Positions 8,747 through 18,068 of a DNA stretch of 64,000 bases are shown in pieces. Location of the stretch: NCBI RefSeq assembly GCF_036002505.1, contig NZ_DASYTH010000362.1, positions 1-64,000 on the forward strand, in the 5' to 3' direction. The position numbers were made by a program, and so were the translations under genes. Source of the DNA: DASYTH01 sp036002505 (GTDB lineage Bacteria; Actinomycetota; Actinomycetes; Mycobacteriales; Pseudonocardiaceae). Numbering within the stretch: the first letter of the stretch is position 1; each line of letters begins with the position of its first letter. Below the pieces are notes generated by a model that worked only from the letters and a program-made list of their open reading frames with translations, was not told where the DNA came from and did no database searches.

Positions 8747-11700
8747 GTGAGAAGAGCAATCGGACTCGCGGTCGCCGGCATGCTGATGGCGTCCGCCACC
8801 GCCGTGCTGTCCCCGCCGAACGTCGCGACCGCCGGACCGGGTGACGGAGCCCTGACCGTGCGGCTGATCCGCGACGTCAACGGCAACGGCTCCTACGAGC
8901 CGGCCACCGAGGTTGGCGTGCAAGGGATTCCGGTGACCGTGACGGACCCGGCCGGGGGTACGGCGACCGGCACGACCGGGTCGGACGGCACCGTCGTGGT
9001 CGACCTGGGCGCGGTGAGCGGCGGACAGTACCGGGTCGAAGCCGCGATCCCGGCGGAGATGTCGTACCTGAAGCCCGCCCCGGCCGGCAACGGCCTGTCC
9101 AGCCTCACCGAGTTCGTCACCGTGACGGGTGGCGCCGACGCGACCGTGACCATGGGCGTGTGGGATCCCGGCGAGTACTGCCAGGCCAACCCCGGCCTGG
9201 TCACCTGCTCGCTGGCCAAGGGCGACAACACGCGCGACCGGGGCGTCACGACGTTCAACAGCCAGATCGGCACCACCGCCCCAGGTGGGACCGCCACCCA
9301 GCTCACCACGTCCGGGCAGCAGGGCGCGGTGTTCGGCATCGGCACGGACCGAGCCCGCAACGTCTACCTGGGCACGTTCGTCAAACGGCATACCGAGTAC
9401 GGGCCGGCCGGCGCCAAGAACGCGATCTACCGGCTGAACCTGGCCAGCCCGGCGACCGTCTCGACCTTCGTCACCCTGCCGGGCACGCTCACCGCGCACG
9501 ACGCCGGCGGCAGCGCGCCGTACCTCTCCGACGACGCCGTCTACGGCAAGGTCGGCCGGGAGGGTCTCGGTGACGTGGACGTCTCGGCGGACGGCCGAAC
9601 GCTCTACGCGATGAACCTCAACGACTCGTCGCTCTACAGCGTGCCGATCCAGGGCACCGGCGAGGCCGTGACCGCCGGGACTCCCACTGCCTTCCCGGTT
9701 CCCCGGCCGGACTCGAACTGCGCCGGGCAGTGGCACCCGTTCGGCATCGGGGTGCGCGGCTCCCGGGTGCTCGTCGGTGGCGTGTGCGGGGCCGAGAACA
9801 CGGTCAGCCCCAGCAAGCCCTGGGGTGACCCGAGCCAGCTGCGGGCACACGTCCTCACCTTCACCGGCTCGGGTTTCACCCCGCTGTTCGACTTCGGGCT
9901 GGCCTACCCGCGCGGCTGCGCCTTCCGGACGCCGTCGACCTCCTGCAAGCCGGGCACCGCGACGGCCGGCGCCGTGCTCAGCGGCATGTGGGAGGCGTGG
10001 AACGAGCGGGTGCCGTCGGCGAACCCCAACGGCTTCTCGGACTTCGTCAGCGCACCGCAGCCGATCCTGTCCAACATCGAGATCGCCGATCGCGGCGACC
10101 TGATCATCGGCATGCGCGACCGGTTCGCCGACATGCAGGGCAACGAGAGCGAGGCCTACGGCAAGAGCAACCTGGTGCGCGGGATCGCCGCTGGTGACGT
10201 GCTGCGCGCGTGCGTGAGCGGCTCGGGTTTCAGCCTGGAGTCCAACGGCGCCTGTGGCACGGTCACCGGCAACGAGCCCGGTAACAGCCAGGGACCGGGC
10301 GGCGGCGAGTTCTACAACGACGAATACACCGACGGGAACTTCCACGACCAGACCTCGACCGGCGGCCTGGTGACCCTGCCCGGCCGGCCCGACGTCTGGA
10401 CGACCCGGATCGACCCCTACGACAACCGGCCGTTCCGGCAGGGCGTGAGCCGGTTGAGCGGCACCGGCGCGGAATCGGGCCTGATCGAGCTGAAGGAGAC
10501 CACCGCCGACAGCCAGGGACTCTTCGGCAAGGCCAACGGCCTCGCCGACCTGGAGGCGATCTGCGACTCCGCACCGGTGCAGCTCGGCAACCGGGTCTGG
10601 TTCGACACCGACGCCGACGGCGTCCAGGACGGCGACGAGCCGCCGCTGCCCGGGGTGCGGGTGACCGCGACGCCGTGCGCGGGTGGCACGGCGCTGCCGG
10701 CGAAGACCACCGGCGCCCGCGGCGAGTACTACTTCGGCACGGCGGACGGGCTGAAGCCGGACACCTGTTACAACCTGGTGTTCGACTATTCGGGGGTGAG
10801 CACCGCGAACCTGCCGGGCGCGCCACCGGTCGCGGCGTTGCGATGGACCACGAAGGAAGCGGGCGGCAGCCGGACCGTCGACTCCAATGTGGACAGTGCG
10901 GGTACGGCCGCGGTCACCCTCGGCCCGGCCGGCTCCGCCGACCACACCGTCGACGCCGGGGTCACCGCCGGGCCGACCAACAAGCTCGGCGACTTCGTCT
11001 GGGTCGACACCAACCGCAACGGGATCCAGGACGCCGGCGAGGCCGGGGTGCCCGGGGTGACCGCGATCCTGAAGCGCGCCGACGGCACCGAGGTCGCCCG
11101 CAAGCCGACCGACGCGGGCGGCAAGTACCTGTTCGACGGGCTCGCCGACGGCGCGTACCGGGTCTGCTTCGACCTCGCCGCGCTGCCCGCGCCGTACACC
11201 GGATTCCTTGCCACCAAACCTGATGCCGGCGACGACGGCAAGGACTCCGATGTGGACGCGGCGGGCTGCACGCCGCCCACCACGCTCGGCCAGGACCACC
11301 GCGAGGATCTGACGCTGGACGCCGGCATCCGGCCGCCCGACCGGCTGGGCGACCTCGTCTGGGTCGACACCAACCGCAACGGGCTGCAGGACGCGGGTGA
11401 GCCGGGCGTGCCGGGCGTGACCGTGACGGTGCGCCGGGACGGCACGACCGTCGGCACCACCACGACGGACGCGAACGGGAAGTACGTCTTCGACACGCTG
11501 CCGGACGGCGCGTACACGGTGTGCTTCGACCTCGCCGCGCTGCCCGGCACGTACGCCGAGTACCAGCTGACCAAGGCCGACGAGGGCACCGACGACGCCA
11601 CGGACTCCGACGCCGACCCGGCCACCGGGTGCACCGAGCCGGCAACGCTCACCGTGGACCAGCCGGAGAACCTGACCCTCGACGCCGGCCTGGTTCCGCC

Positions 11701-14026
11701 GGTGAACCGGCTCGGCGACCTCGTCTGGCTCGACACGAACCGCAACGGCCTGCAGGACACCGGCGAGCCCGGCGTGCCGGGCGTGCCGGTCACCGTCACG
11801 CTGCCGGACGGCACCCAGGTCGGCGCCGCCACCACCGACGCCAACGGCAAGTACCTCGTGGAGGGCCTGACCGATGGCAGCTACCAGGTGTGCTTCGGCC
11901 TCTCGAGGATGCCCGAGCCATACACCGACTACCGGCCGACCCAGGCCGACGCCGGGGACGATGCCAAGGACTCCGACGCGGACCCGACGACCGGCTGCGC
12001 CCCGCCGGTGCCGCTCGGGCCGGGCAACCGGGAGAACCTGACCCTGGACGCCGGCATCGTCTCCCCGCTCAACAAGCTGGGTGACCTGGTCTGGGTCGAC
12101 ACCAACCGCAACGGCCTGCAGGACACCGGCGAGCCCGGGGTGCCCGGGGTCACGGTGACCGTCAAGGATGACAAGGGAAACCAGGTCGGCACCGCGACCA
12201 CCGGAGGAGACGGCAAGTACCTCGTCGACAACCTGCCGGACGGCACGTTCACGGTCTGCTTCGGCACCTCGGCGCTGCCCGCGGACTACGCGGACTACCA
12301 GGTGACCAAGCCCAACGCCGGTGACGACGGCACCGACTCGAACGCCGACCCCGCCACCGGATGCGCCGAGCCGGTGCCCCTCGGGCCGGGCAAGCGGGAG
12401 AACCTGACCGTGGACGCCGGCATCGTGGCCCCGGCCAACCGCCTCGGCGACTACGTCTGGGTCGACACCAACAGGAACGGCCTTCAGGACACCGGCGAGC
12501 CCGGCGTCCAGGGCGTCACCGTGATCCTCAGGTCGGGCGACACCGAAACCGCCCGCACGACCACCGACGCCGGCGGCAAGTACCTGTTCGACAACCTGCC
12601 GGACGGCACCTACCGGGTCTGCTTCGACCTGGGCGCGCTGCCGGACGAGGTGGCCGACTACACGCCCACCCGGGCCGACGCCGGCGCGGACGGCAGCGAC
12701 TCCGACGCCGACCCGACCACCGGCTGCACTCCGACGACCACCCTCGGGGTCGGCAAGCGCGAGGACCTCACGCTCGACGCCGGGCTCGTCGCACCGCCGA
12801 ACAAGCTGGGTGACCTCGTCTGGGTCGACACCAACCGCAACGGGCTGCAGGACACCGGCGAACCCGGCGTCCAGGGCGTCACCGTGATCCTCAGGTCGGG
12901 CGACACCGAAACCGCCCGCACGACCACCGATCCCGGCGGCAAGTACCTGTTCGACAACCTGCCGGACGACACCTACCGGGTCTGCTTCGACCTCACGACC
13001 GTGCCCGCGGACTACGCCGGGTACCTGCCGACCCGGTCCAATGCCGGGGAGGACGCAGCGGACTCGGATGCCGACCCGGCGACCGGGTGCACCGAGCCGG
13101 TGGGCCTCGGGGTGGGCAAGCGGGAGAACCTGACGCTGGACGCCGGCATCCGGCCGCCGAACAGCCTCGGAGACCGGGTGTGGGTGGACGTGAACCGCAC
13201 CGGCGGGCAGGACCCGGGCGAGCCGGGCGCCGGCGGGGTCACCGTGACCCTGAGGTCGCCGGACGGCAAGGAGATCGCGAAGACCACGACCGACACCGAC
13301 GGCAGGTACGGGTTCGGCTCGCTGCCCGACGGGCAGTACGTGGTCTGCTTCGACCGGGGCTCGCTCCCGGGCCAGTACGCCGACTTCCAGCTGACCCGGC
13401 CGAACGCCGGGGACGACGCGGCGGACTCCGACGCCGACCCGGCGACCTGGTGCACACCGCCGACCACGCTGAACGCCGACCACCCGGAGGACCCGACGCT
13501 GGACGCCGGGATCGTCGAGCCGCGCAACCGGATCGGCGACTACGCGTGGGTGGACCGCAACGGCAACGGCCTCCAGGACACCGGCGAGCCGGCGGCATCC
13601 GGCGTGCCGGTGGTGCTGCTGGACAAGGACGGCAAGGAGGTCGGGCAGACCACCACCGACCCGTCCGGGAAGTACCTGTTCGACAACCTCGCGGACGGCA
13701 CTTATCAGGTGTGCTTCCGCGGGCAGTTGCCGGCCGCGCTCAACGGCTACGTGCTGACCAGGCCGAAGGCGGGCGACGACACGCTCGACTCGGACGCCGA
13801 CCAGAAGACCGGCTGCACCCGGGCGGTCACGGTCGGGCCGAAGCAGCGGGAGATCCTCACGCTGGACGCCGGCCTGGTCGCCCCGCCGGCCGCCGCGGCG
13901 GCGGCCACGCCGGGCGGCTTGTCGGTGACCGGCGCCGACCTCGGCTGGCTGATCCTGGTGTCGCTGATCGCGCTGGCCATCGGCACGGTGCTCGCGCTGG
14001 CCGCACGGCGCCGCCGGACCGGCTAG
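8747..14026 (+). CDS. Large SdrD-B-repeat surface protein with sortase-like C-terminus
   Basis: A 1759-residue exported protein. A signal peptide (residues 1 to about 29) is followed by a SpaA/Cna-B-like domain, a roughly 450-residue region with propeller-like segments, then nine B-type repeats of about 121 residues (first near 10577, then 10978 to 13528). Each repeat carries LGDxVWVDTNRNGxQDxGE, a calcium-binding type of motif, and TTDxxGKYxFDxLxDGxYxVCF. The C-terminus has LSVTG, a hydrophobic segment and RRRRTG, resembling a class E sortase signal although LAXTG is more usual. It is likely a wall-anchored stalk or adhesin. GGAG precedes the GTG start. Repeats 6 and 7 are nearly identical in DNA. 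Confidence 0.9.
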   Translation: MRRAIGLAVAGMLMASATAVLSPPNVATAGPGDGALTVRLIRDVNGNGSYEPATEVGVQGIPVTVTDPAGGTATGTTGSDGTVVVDLGAVSGGQYRVEAAIPAEMSYLKPAPAGNGLSSLTEFVTVTGGADATVTMGVWDPGEYCQANPGLVTCSLAKGDNTRDRGVTTFNSQIGTTAPGGTATQLTTSGQQGAVFGIGTDRARNVYLGTFVKRHTEYGPAGAKNAIYRLNLASPATVSTFVTLPGTLTAHDAGGSAPYLSDDAVYGKVGREGLGDVDVSADGRTLYAMNLNDSSLYSVPIQGTGEAVTAGTPTAFPVPRPDSNCAGQWHPFGIGVRGSRVLVGGVCGAENTVSPSKPWGDPSQLRAHVLTFTGSGFTPLFDFGLAYPRGCAFRTPSTSCKPGTATAGAVLSGMWEAWNERVPSANPNGFSDFVSAPQPILSNIEIADRGDLIIGMRDRFADMQGNESEAYGKSNLVRGIAAGDVLRACVSGSGFSLESNGACGTVTGNEPGNSQGPGGGEFYNDEYTDGNFHDQTSTGGLVTLPGRPDVWTTRIDPYDNRPFRQGVSRLSGTGAESGLIELKETTADSQGLFGKANGLADLEAICDSAPVQLGNRVWFDTDADGVQDGDEPPLPGVRVTATPCAGGTALPAKTTGARGEYYFGTADGLKPDTCYNLVFDYSGVSTANLPGAPPVAALRWTTKEAGGSRTVDSNVDSAGTAAVTLGPAGSADHTVDAGVTAGPTNKLGDFVWVDTNRNGIQDAGEAGVPGVTAILKRADGTEVARKPTDAGGKYLFDGLADGAYRVCFDLAALPAPYTGFLATKPDAGDDGKDSDVDAAGCTPPTTLGQDHREDLTLDAGIRPPDRLGDLVWVDTNRNGLQDAGEPGVPGVTVTVRRDGTTVGTTTTDANGKYVFDTLPDGAYTVCFDLAALPGTYAEYQLTKADEGTDDATDSDADPATGCTEPATLTVDQPENLTLDAGLVPPVNRLGDLVWLDTNRNGLQDTGEPGVPGVPVTVTLPDGTQVGAATTDANGKYLVEGLTDGSYQVCFGLSRMPEPYTDYRPTQADAGDDAKDSDADPTTGCAPPVPLGPGNRENLTLDAGIVSPLNKLGDLVWVDTNRNGLQDTGEPGVPGVTVTVKDDKGNQVGTATTGGDGKYLVDNLPDGTFTVCFGTSALPADYADYQVTKPNAGDDGTDSNADPATGCAEPVPLGPGKRENLTVDAGIVAPANRLGDYVWVDTNRNGLQDTGEPGVQGVTVILRSGDTETARTTTDAGGKYLFDNLPDGTYRVCFDLGALPDEVADYTPTRADAGADGSDSDADPTTGCTPTTTLGVGKREDLTLDAGLVAPPNKLGDLVWVDTNRNGLQDTGEPGVQGVTVILRSGDTETARTTTDPGGKYLFDNLPDDTYRVCFDLTTVPADYAGYLPTRSNAGEDAADSDADPATGCTEPVGLGVGKRENLTLDAGIRPPNSLGDRVWVDVNRTGGQDPGEPGAGGVTVTLRSPDGKEIAKTTTDTDGRYGFGSLPDGQYVVCFDRGSLPGQYADFQLTRPNAGDDAADSDADPATWCTPPTTLNADHPEDPTLDAGIVEPRNRIGDYAWVDRNGNGLQDTGEPAASGVPVVLLDKDGKEVGQTTTDPSGKYLFDNLADGTYQVCFRGQLPAALNGYVLTRPKAGDDTLDSDADQKTGCTRAVTVGPKQREILTLDAGLVAPPAAAAAATPGGLSVTGADLGWLILVSLIALAIGTVLALAARRRRTG
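12500..12567 (+). repeat. Intragenic duplication, copy 1 (SdrD-B repeat 6)
   Basis: 68 bases identical to 12863-12930, exactly 363 bases (121 codons) downstream, although other repeats of the gene share protein but much less DNA identity. This suggests a recent duplication or gene conversion of one repeat unit. Confidence 0.85.
12863..12930 (+). repeat. Intragenic duplication, copy 2 (SdrD-B repeat 7)
   Basis: Second copy of the 68-base identical segment. The identity extends with only a few mismatches over about 140 bases of the repeat. Confidence 0.85.
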
Positions 14027-14047
14027 ACGATCAGGGTCGAGGCACAC

Positions 14048-14090
14048 CGGCAGGGGCGCCGCCGCGCGACACGCGGCGGTGCCCCTGCCG
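14048..14090 (+). terminator. Strong hairpin after the SdrD-B gene
   Basis: Arms CGGCAGGGGCGCCGCCGCG and CGCGGCGGTGCCCCTGCCG pair over 19 bases around the 5-base loop CGACA, 22 bases past the stop at 14026. There is no T-tract, as is common for actinobacterial terminators. Confidence 0.75.
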
Positions 14091-14149
14091 TCTGCCCCGC
14101 CCCACGCGCACCCTGGCCCGGACCGTGCCCCGGTCTGCGTCCGCGGAGC

Positions 14150-14836
14150 TCAGGTGAAGGCGGGATGGGGCGGGATGGGTGGGGCGCCCGGGGTGAAGTC
14201 GATGGTGGCTTCGGCACCGGTGTCGCCGAGCCGGGCGTCCAGGCGGCGGAGCTTGCCGTCGCGGTCGACCCAGTAGGTGAGGCGGGCGGCCTTCCCGGGT
14301 TGGGTCGGGCCCTCGAACAGGTCGACGGGGGTGCCGCCGACGGCGTCCGAGCGCAGCCAGCGAGCGGTGCTCTGGTGCAGGAGCTGGGCGTTGTCCGGCC
14401 GGTCGTTGGCCACGTTGAGCAGCAGCAACAGGGTCACGTCGAGCTCGGAGCCGCCGGTGCGCAGGGGGCGTAGCTGCCAGGCGTCGGGCGGCAGCGGGTC
14501 GGCGGCACGCTGGCCGAGACCCTGCCGGAAGGCGACCCGCGTGGGGCCCCACTGCAGCAGGCCGGCCGATGCGGGATCGCTTCGGCCCTCGGTGGACAGT
14601 GCCACGTGCCCGAGGTGGCGGACGAAGTCCACCCGGCCGTCCAGCACGAGCACCCCGGCACCGGTGGCGATCCGCGCCGTCACGAACGCGACCCCGGTCT
14701 CGTAGTTGGTGTAGCGGACCAGCGCCAGCCGCTCGGCCTCGGCCATGGTCAGCGGGTGTGGTTCGGGGACGTCCGTACCGCAGCCGGTGAGCAGCGCGGC
14801 GGCGACGGTGGCCGCCATGCCGAGCCGGGCGCTCAC
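14150..14836 (-). CDS. Putative lipoprotein, unknown function
   Basis: 228 residues with an exported lipoprotein start (SARLGMAATVAAALLTGC). The mature part has features of a LolA/LppX-like half-barrel (VDFVRHLGHVALSTEG, RLTYWVDRDGKLRRLDARLG), but this is a weak resemblance. The GTG at 14836 was chosen because GAGGGG lies 5 bases upstream and the lipobox falls at about residue 18; the frame is open for another 88 codons upstream. It is 73 bases downstream of the beta-helix lipoprotein gene on the same strand. Confidence 0.7.
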   Translation of the reverse strand: MSARLGMAATVAAALLTGCGTDVPEPHPLTMAEAERLALVRYTNYETGVAFVTARIATGAGVLVLDGRVDFVRHLGHVALSTEGRSDPASAGLLQWGPTRVAFRQGLGQRAADPLPPDAWQLRPLRTGGSELDVTLLLLLNVANDRPDNAQLLHQSTARWLRSDAVGGTPVDLFEGPTQPGKAARLTYWVDRDGKLRRLDARLGDTGAEATIDFTPGAPPIPPHPAFT

Positions 14837-14909
14837 GACGACCCCTCGCAGGCTCGGTCTCGCCGCTGGTGGTCGCCCTGTGTCTGATGGTTCGCTCCGC
14901 AAGCTCCGC

Positions 14910-16196
14910 TCACCAGGTGATCCCGGAACGCTCGATGAGCAGCGTCTCGGCGGGCAGCGGGACCGCGTCCGCGTCGACCCGTCCGGGCAGGCCGCGGGCG
15001 GCGACGGGCGGGCCGTCCGGCCGGTTCGGCTGGGCGGGGCCCGCGGGCACGGCACGGAACGCCATGCCGGGCGGCGCGACCACCCGGGGGGCCGCGACAC
15101 CAGCGGCGGGCGCCGAGCCGGCCGGGCAGGGCATCAGCTCGACGAGGGTGGCGGGCAGGGTGGTGCGCAGCTCGTTGCCGGACAGGCAGTTGCCGGCGCC
15201 GGGGGCGCGCGCCGACGCGGCGTAGACCAGGTCGATCCCGTTGTCCCGCAGCATGTTGGCCAGCAGGCGGTTGCCGGACGGCGGGAGATCCTCGCTCGAG
15301 GCCAGGGTGATGCCGGCGCCGGGGTTGCCGATGATCAGGTTGCGGGCGACCAGGTTCCGGCGGCCGCCGGCGATGCCGATGCCGAGCCCGAAAGCACCGT
15401 CGGCCTGCGCGGGGGTGGCCGGCTCGGCGTTGTGCGCGATCAGGTTTCCGGCGATCGTGGCGTCCTCCTGGGGAACGAGCGCCTCCTGGTAGTCCGAGCC
15501 GGAGGTGAGGCCGACCCGGTTGCCGGAGAACCGGTTGCCCAGCACGAACAGGGCGCCGGAGGCGTTCGCGCCCTCGAAGCCGACGGCGTTGCGCTCGGCC
15601 ACGTTGCCGGTTACCAGCACGTCGCACGGCTTGCACTGGCCGACGTAGATCCCGGAGTCCGCGCTGCCGGAGGCGTAGCTGTGCTCGATCACGCCGTGCC
15701 GGGCGTCGAAGGCGTAGATCCCGTACAGGGCGTTGTTGCTCGCGGTCACGTAGGACACGCGGAAACCCTGCAGTGGCGGGAAAGCGGCCGGGTCGAGCCG
15801 GGTGTAGCCGCTGCTGCCGTGGGCCAGGCCGCCCGCGCCGTCGGACATCCCGGTGGCCAGCACGCCGTTGAGGGTGTGGTTGCGCACGGTCAGGTTCTCC
15901 ACCGCCACCCCGGGGGCGGTCACCACGACGCCGTTGGCCCGGCGCACCTCGCCGTCGATGATCACCCGGTTGCGGTCGGCGCCCCGCAGCACGACATCGC
16001 GGGTGCCGATGCGCACCGACTCCCGGTAGGTGCCGGGCGCGACGAGCACGAGATCCCCGGGCCGGGCGGCGGACACGGCCTGCTGGATCGACCCGGCGTC
16101 CCCGGGCACCTGGATGACGGTGGCATGCGGCGGTTCCGCGCCCGCTCCGCAACCGGTGGCCAGCAGGCAGAGGGCACATATCCAGGCGGCTCGCAC
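14910..16196 (-). CDS. Right-handed parallel beta-helix lipoprotein
   Basis: A 428-residue exported lipoprotein (lipobox LLATGC). The mature part opens with VPGDAGSIQQAVSAARPGDLVLVAPGTYRESV, typical of NosD/pectin-lyase-like beta-helices, and continues with many Asn-rich coils such as LVTGNVAERN, FVLGNRFSGN and LVARNLIIGNPGAGI. It probably binds or cleaves a polysaccharide at the cell surface; the substrate cannot be told. It is divergent from the DyP gene with about 110 bases between them. Confidence 0.82.
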   Translation of the reverse strand: MRAAWICALCLLATGCGAGAEPPHATVIQVPGDAGSIQQAVSAARPGDLVLVAPGTYRESVRIGTRDVVLRGADRNRVIIDGEVRRANGVVVTAPGVAVENLTVRNHTLNGVLATGMSDGAGGLAHGSSGYTRLDPAAFPPLQGFRVSYVTASNNALYGIYAFDARHGVIEHSYASGSADSGIYVGQCKPCDVLVTGNVAERNAVGFEGANASGALFVLGNRFSGNRVGLTSGSDYQEALVPQEDATIAGNLIAHNAEPATPAQADGAFGLGIGIAGGRRNLVARNLIIGNPGAGITLASSEDLPPSGNRLLANMLRDNGIDLVYAASARAPGAGNCLSGNELRTTLPATLVELMPCPAGSAPAAGVAAPRVVAPPGMAFRAVPAGPAQPNRPDGPPVAARGLPGRVDADAVPLPAETLLIERSGITW

Positions 16197-16307
16197 AACG
16201 GCGGGAGCGTAGCCGGACGCGCGCGAACCGGGCCGGCGCGACGCGAGCCGTCACTCGAAGGTGTTACAGAGCAGGGAAATTCGGCTTCGACGGAGCAGAA
16301 TGCCCGG

Positions 16308-17384
16308 GTGCCCACCGCCGTGTCCCGCCGTCGGCTGCTCGCCGGCGCCGGTGTGCTGGGGGCCGCCGCGGCCTGCGGCCCGGCCCCGGCCGCCGCTCCG
16401 GACGCCGGCGGATCCGTTGCGACGCACGGGGAAACCCAGGCAGGTGTGGACCGGCCGGCGGCCGCCCAGGCGCACTGCGATCTGTCCGTCTGGGACATGT
16501 CCACTGTGGATGGTGTGCTCGGCCGGCTGAGCGAGCGGATCACCGCTCTCACCGCCGGGTCCGACCGGCTCGCCGGCCAGCCACCGGCCGGGCTGACGGT
16601 CACCGTCGGAGTCGGTCCCCGGATCGTCCGGGCCGCCGACCCGGCCCTGCCCGGCGGCACCGACCTGCCGGAGTTTCCCGGAGACCGGGTGGACGACCGG
16701 CATCGCGGCGGCGACCTGCTGCTTCAGGTGTGCGGCGACGACCCGGTGGTGGTCGCGCTGGCGGTCACCGGCCTGATCGGGGATCGCGATCTCACGTTGC
16801 GCTGGCGGCAGCGGGCGTTCCACGGTCCGGTGCGTGACGACGGCGCGGGCCGGAACCTACTCGGCTTCGTGGACGGCATCGTGGTGCCGCGGGGCCCGGC
16901 TGAGCTCGCCCGGCAGGTGTGGCTGGGCGACCCGCGCGGCGCCACCATCGCCGTGGTGCGCCGGATGCGGCTCGACGTGGCCGGCTTCCTCGCCCTGCCG
17001 GTGGCCGAGCAGGAGCGGGTGTTCGGCCGGCGGCGGGACACCGGCGAGCCGCTCTCCGGCGGCGGCCCGGACGCGGCGGTGGATCTCGGCGCCAAGACCG
17101 CGGACGGCCAGTACCTGGTGCCGGCCGACGCGCACGTCCGCCGGGCACACCCGCTGACCTCGGGCTCCGGGCTGATGCTGCGCCGCTCGTACAACTTCGA
17201 CGACGGGCCCGGCGACCAGGGCCTGCTGTTCGTGAGCTTTCAGCGTGACCTGCGCACGTTCGTCGCCACCCAGCACCGGCTCGCCGAGGGGGACGCGCTG
17301 CTGCGCTTCGCCATCACCACCGCGTCGGCCACGTTCCTGGTGCTGCCGGGCTTCACCCGGGACCGGCCGCTCGGCCTCGGTTAG
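16308..17384 (+). CDS. Tat-exported DyP-type heme peroxidase
   Basis: A dye-decolorizing peroxidase of 358 residues, probably acting outside the membrane. The N-terminus has a twin-arginine signal (SRRRLLAGAGVLGAAAACG) that also contains a possible lipobox. The DyP hallmark GFVDG (about residue 187) carries the catalytic Asp, and the later segment HPLTSGSGLMLRRSYNF is the usual proximal heme region. The start is the GTG at 16308 with GGAG 12 bases upstream; GTG at 16320 is an alternative. The same frame stays open far upstream, which I treat as GC-rich noise. Confidence 0.88.
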   Translation: MPTAVSRRRLLAGAGVLGAAAACGPAPAAAPDAGGSVATHGETQAGVDRPAAAQAHCDLSVWDMSTVDGVLGRLSERITALTAGSDRLAGQPPAGLTVTVGVGPRIVRAADPALPGGTDLPEFPGDRVDDRHRGGDLLLQVCGDDPVVVALAVTGLIGDRDLTLRWRQRAFHGPVRDDGAGRNLLGFVDGIVVPRGPAELARQVWLGDPRGATIAVVRRMRLDVAGFLALPVAEQERVFGRRRDTGEPLSGGGPDAAVDLGAKTADGQYLVPADAHVRRAHPLTSGSGLMLRRSYNFDDGPGDQGLLFVSFQRDLRTFVATQHRLAEGDALLRFAITTASATFLVLPGFTRDRPLGLG

Positions 17385-17444
17385 CCGTTCCCATCATGCG
17401 GACGGCGGTCCCACCACATCAGACCCGGAGGTAGGCTCGCCGGT

Positions 17445-17522
17445 GTGTGTGCGTTGCTGACCAGGCGTCGCGCGGTGGACTACTGCCGCGTGGACAGCAG
17501 CCTGTGTCGGGCAACTGACTGA
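17445..17522 (+). CDS. Cys-containing leader peptide of the sulfur operon
   Basis: A 25-codon open frame starting GTG at 17445 after GGAGGT (17427-17432). It encodes MCALLTRRRAVDYCR and then VDSSLCRATD, with Cys at positions 2, 14 and 21. It fits the actinobacterial leader-peptide pattern LLTRRxVDxCRVxSxLC that precedes sulfur-metabolism genes. It lies about 100 bases ahead of the DUF4395/rhodanese operon, so it could sense cysteine or Cys-tRNA by ribosome stalling (inference). Confidence 0.72.
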   Translation: MCALLTRRRAVDYCRVDSSLCRATD

Positions 17523-17624
17523 CCCCGGCGGTACGCGGCCGTTCTCGCCGCGCCCCACGTCGCCTTTCGCGTGTGCGCTCCGCCGAATCAGGACCGTCCC
17601 GTGTCCCCAGGTCAGGAGGTACCC

Positions 17625-18068
17625 ATGTCCGCAGATCCACCCGTTGATCCCCGAGGTCCCCGGTTCGCCGCCGGGGTGACCACCGTGGTGCTGGCCGTCG
17701 TGCTGGTCACCGGATGGTGGCCGCTGCTGGCCGCGCAGGGCGTGGTGTTCGCCATCGGCGGCTTCGTCGGGCTTCGGTACGCCCCCTATTCGCTGCTGTA
17801 CCGCTCCCTGGTCGCGCCGCGGCTGGCGCCGACGAGCGAGCGTGAGGACGCGGCGCCGGTGCGGTTCTCGCAGGGCCTCGGCTTCGCGTTCGTGGTGGTC
17901 GGCGTGCTCGGCTACGCCACCGGCGTGGCCTGGCTGGGCATCACGGCCACCGCGTTCGCCCTCGCCGCCGCGTTCCTGAACGCCGCGTTCGCGTTCTGCC
18001 TCGGCTGCGAGACCTACCTGCTCATCCAACGGTTCCGTCCACAACAGAAAGTGAGTGCTCGTCCATGA
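17625..18068 (+). CDS. DUF4395 membrane protein
   Basis: 147 residues with four predicted membrane segments and a C-terminal FCLGCETYLL motif containing a CxxC-like Cys pair, usual for DUF4395. Proteins of this family occur with thioredoxin-like and rhodanese proteins and may handle sulfur or thiol redox at the membrane. The ATG at 17625 follows AGGAGGT with 4-base spacing. The stop overlaps the rhodanese start (ATGA), so the genes are coupled. Confidence 0.85.
   Translation: MSADPPVDPRGPRFAAGVTTVVLAVVLVTGWWPLLAAQGVVFAIGGFVGLRYAPYSLLYRSLVAPRLAPTSEREDAAPVRFSQGLGFAFVVVGVLGYATGVAWLGITATAFALAAAFLNAAFAFCLGCETYLLIQRFRPQQKVSARP

Noticed and set aside
10577..13880. Regular repeats that could be taken for a CRISPR or satellite array
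   Set aside because: They keep the codon frame at 121-codon spacing and encode SdrD-B domains.
8690..14047. A 1785-codon open frame on the minus strand opposite the SdrD-B gene
   Set aside because: It mirrors the repeats of the plus-strand gene and has no signal, domain or ribosome site. High G/C at third codon positions leaves the antisense frame free of stops.
14745..16307. Long plus-strand frame in front of the DyP peroxidase
   Set aside because: It lies opposite the beta-helix lipoprotein gene, with low-complexity composition. The Tat signal marks the real start at 16308.
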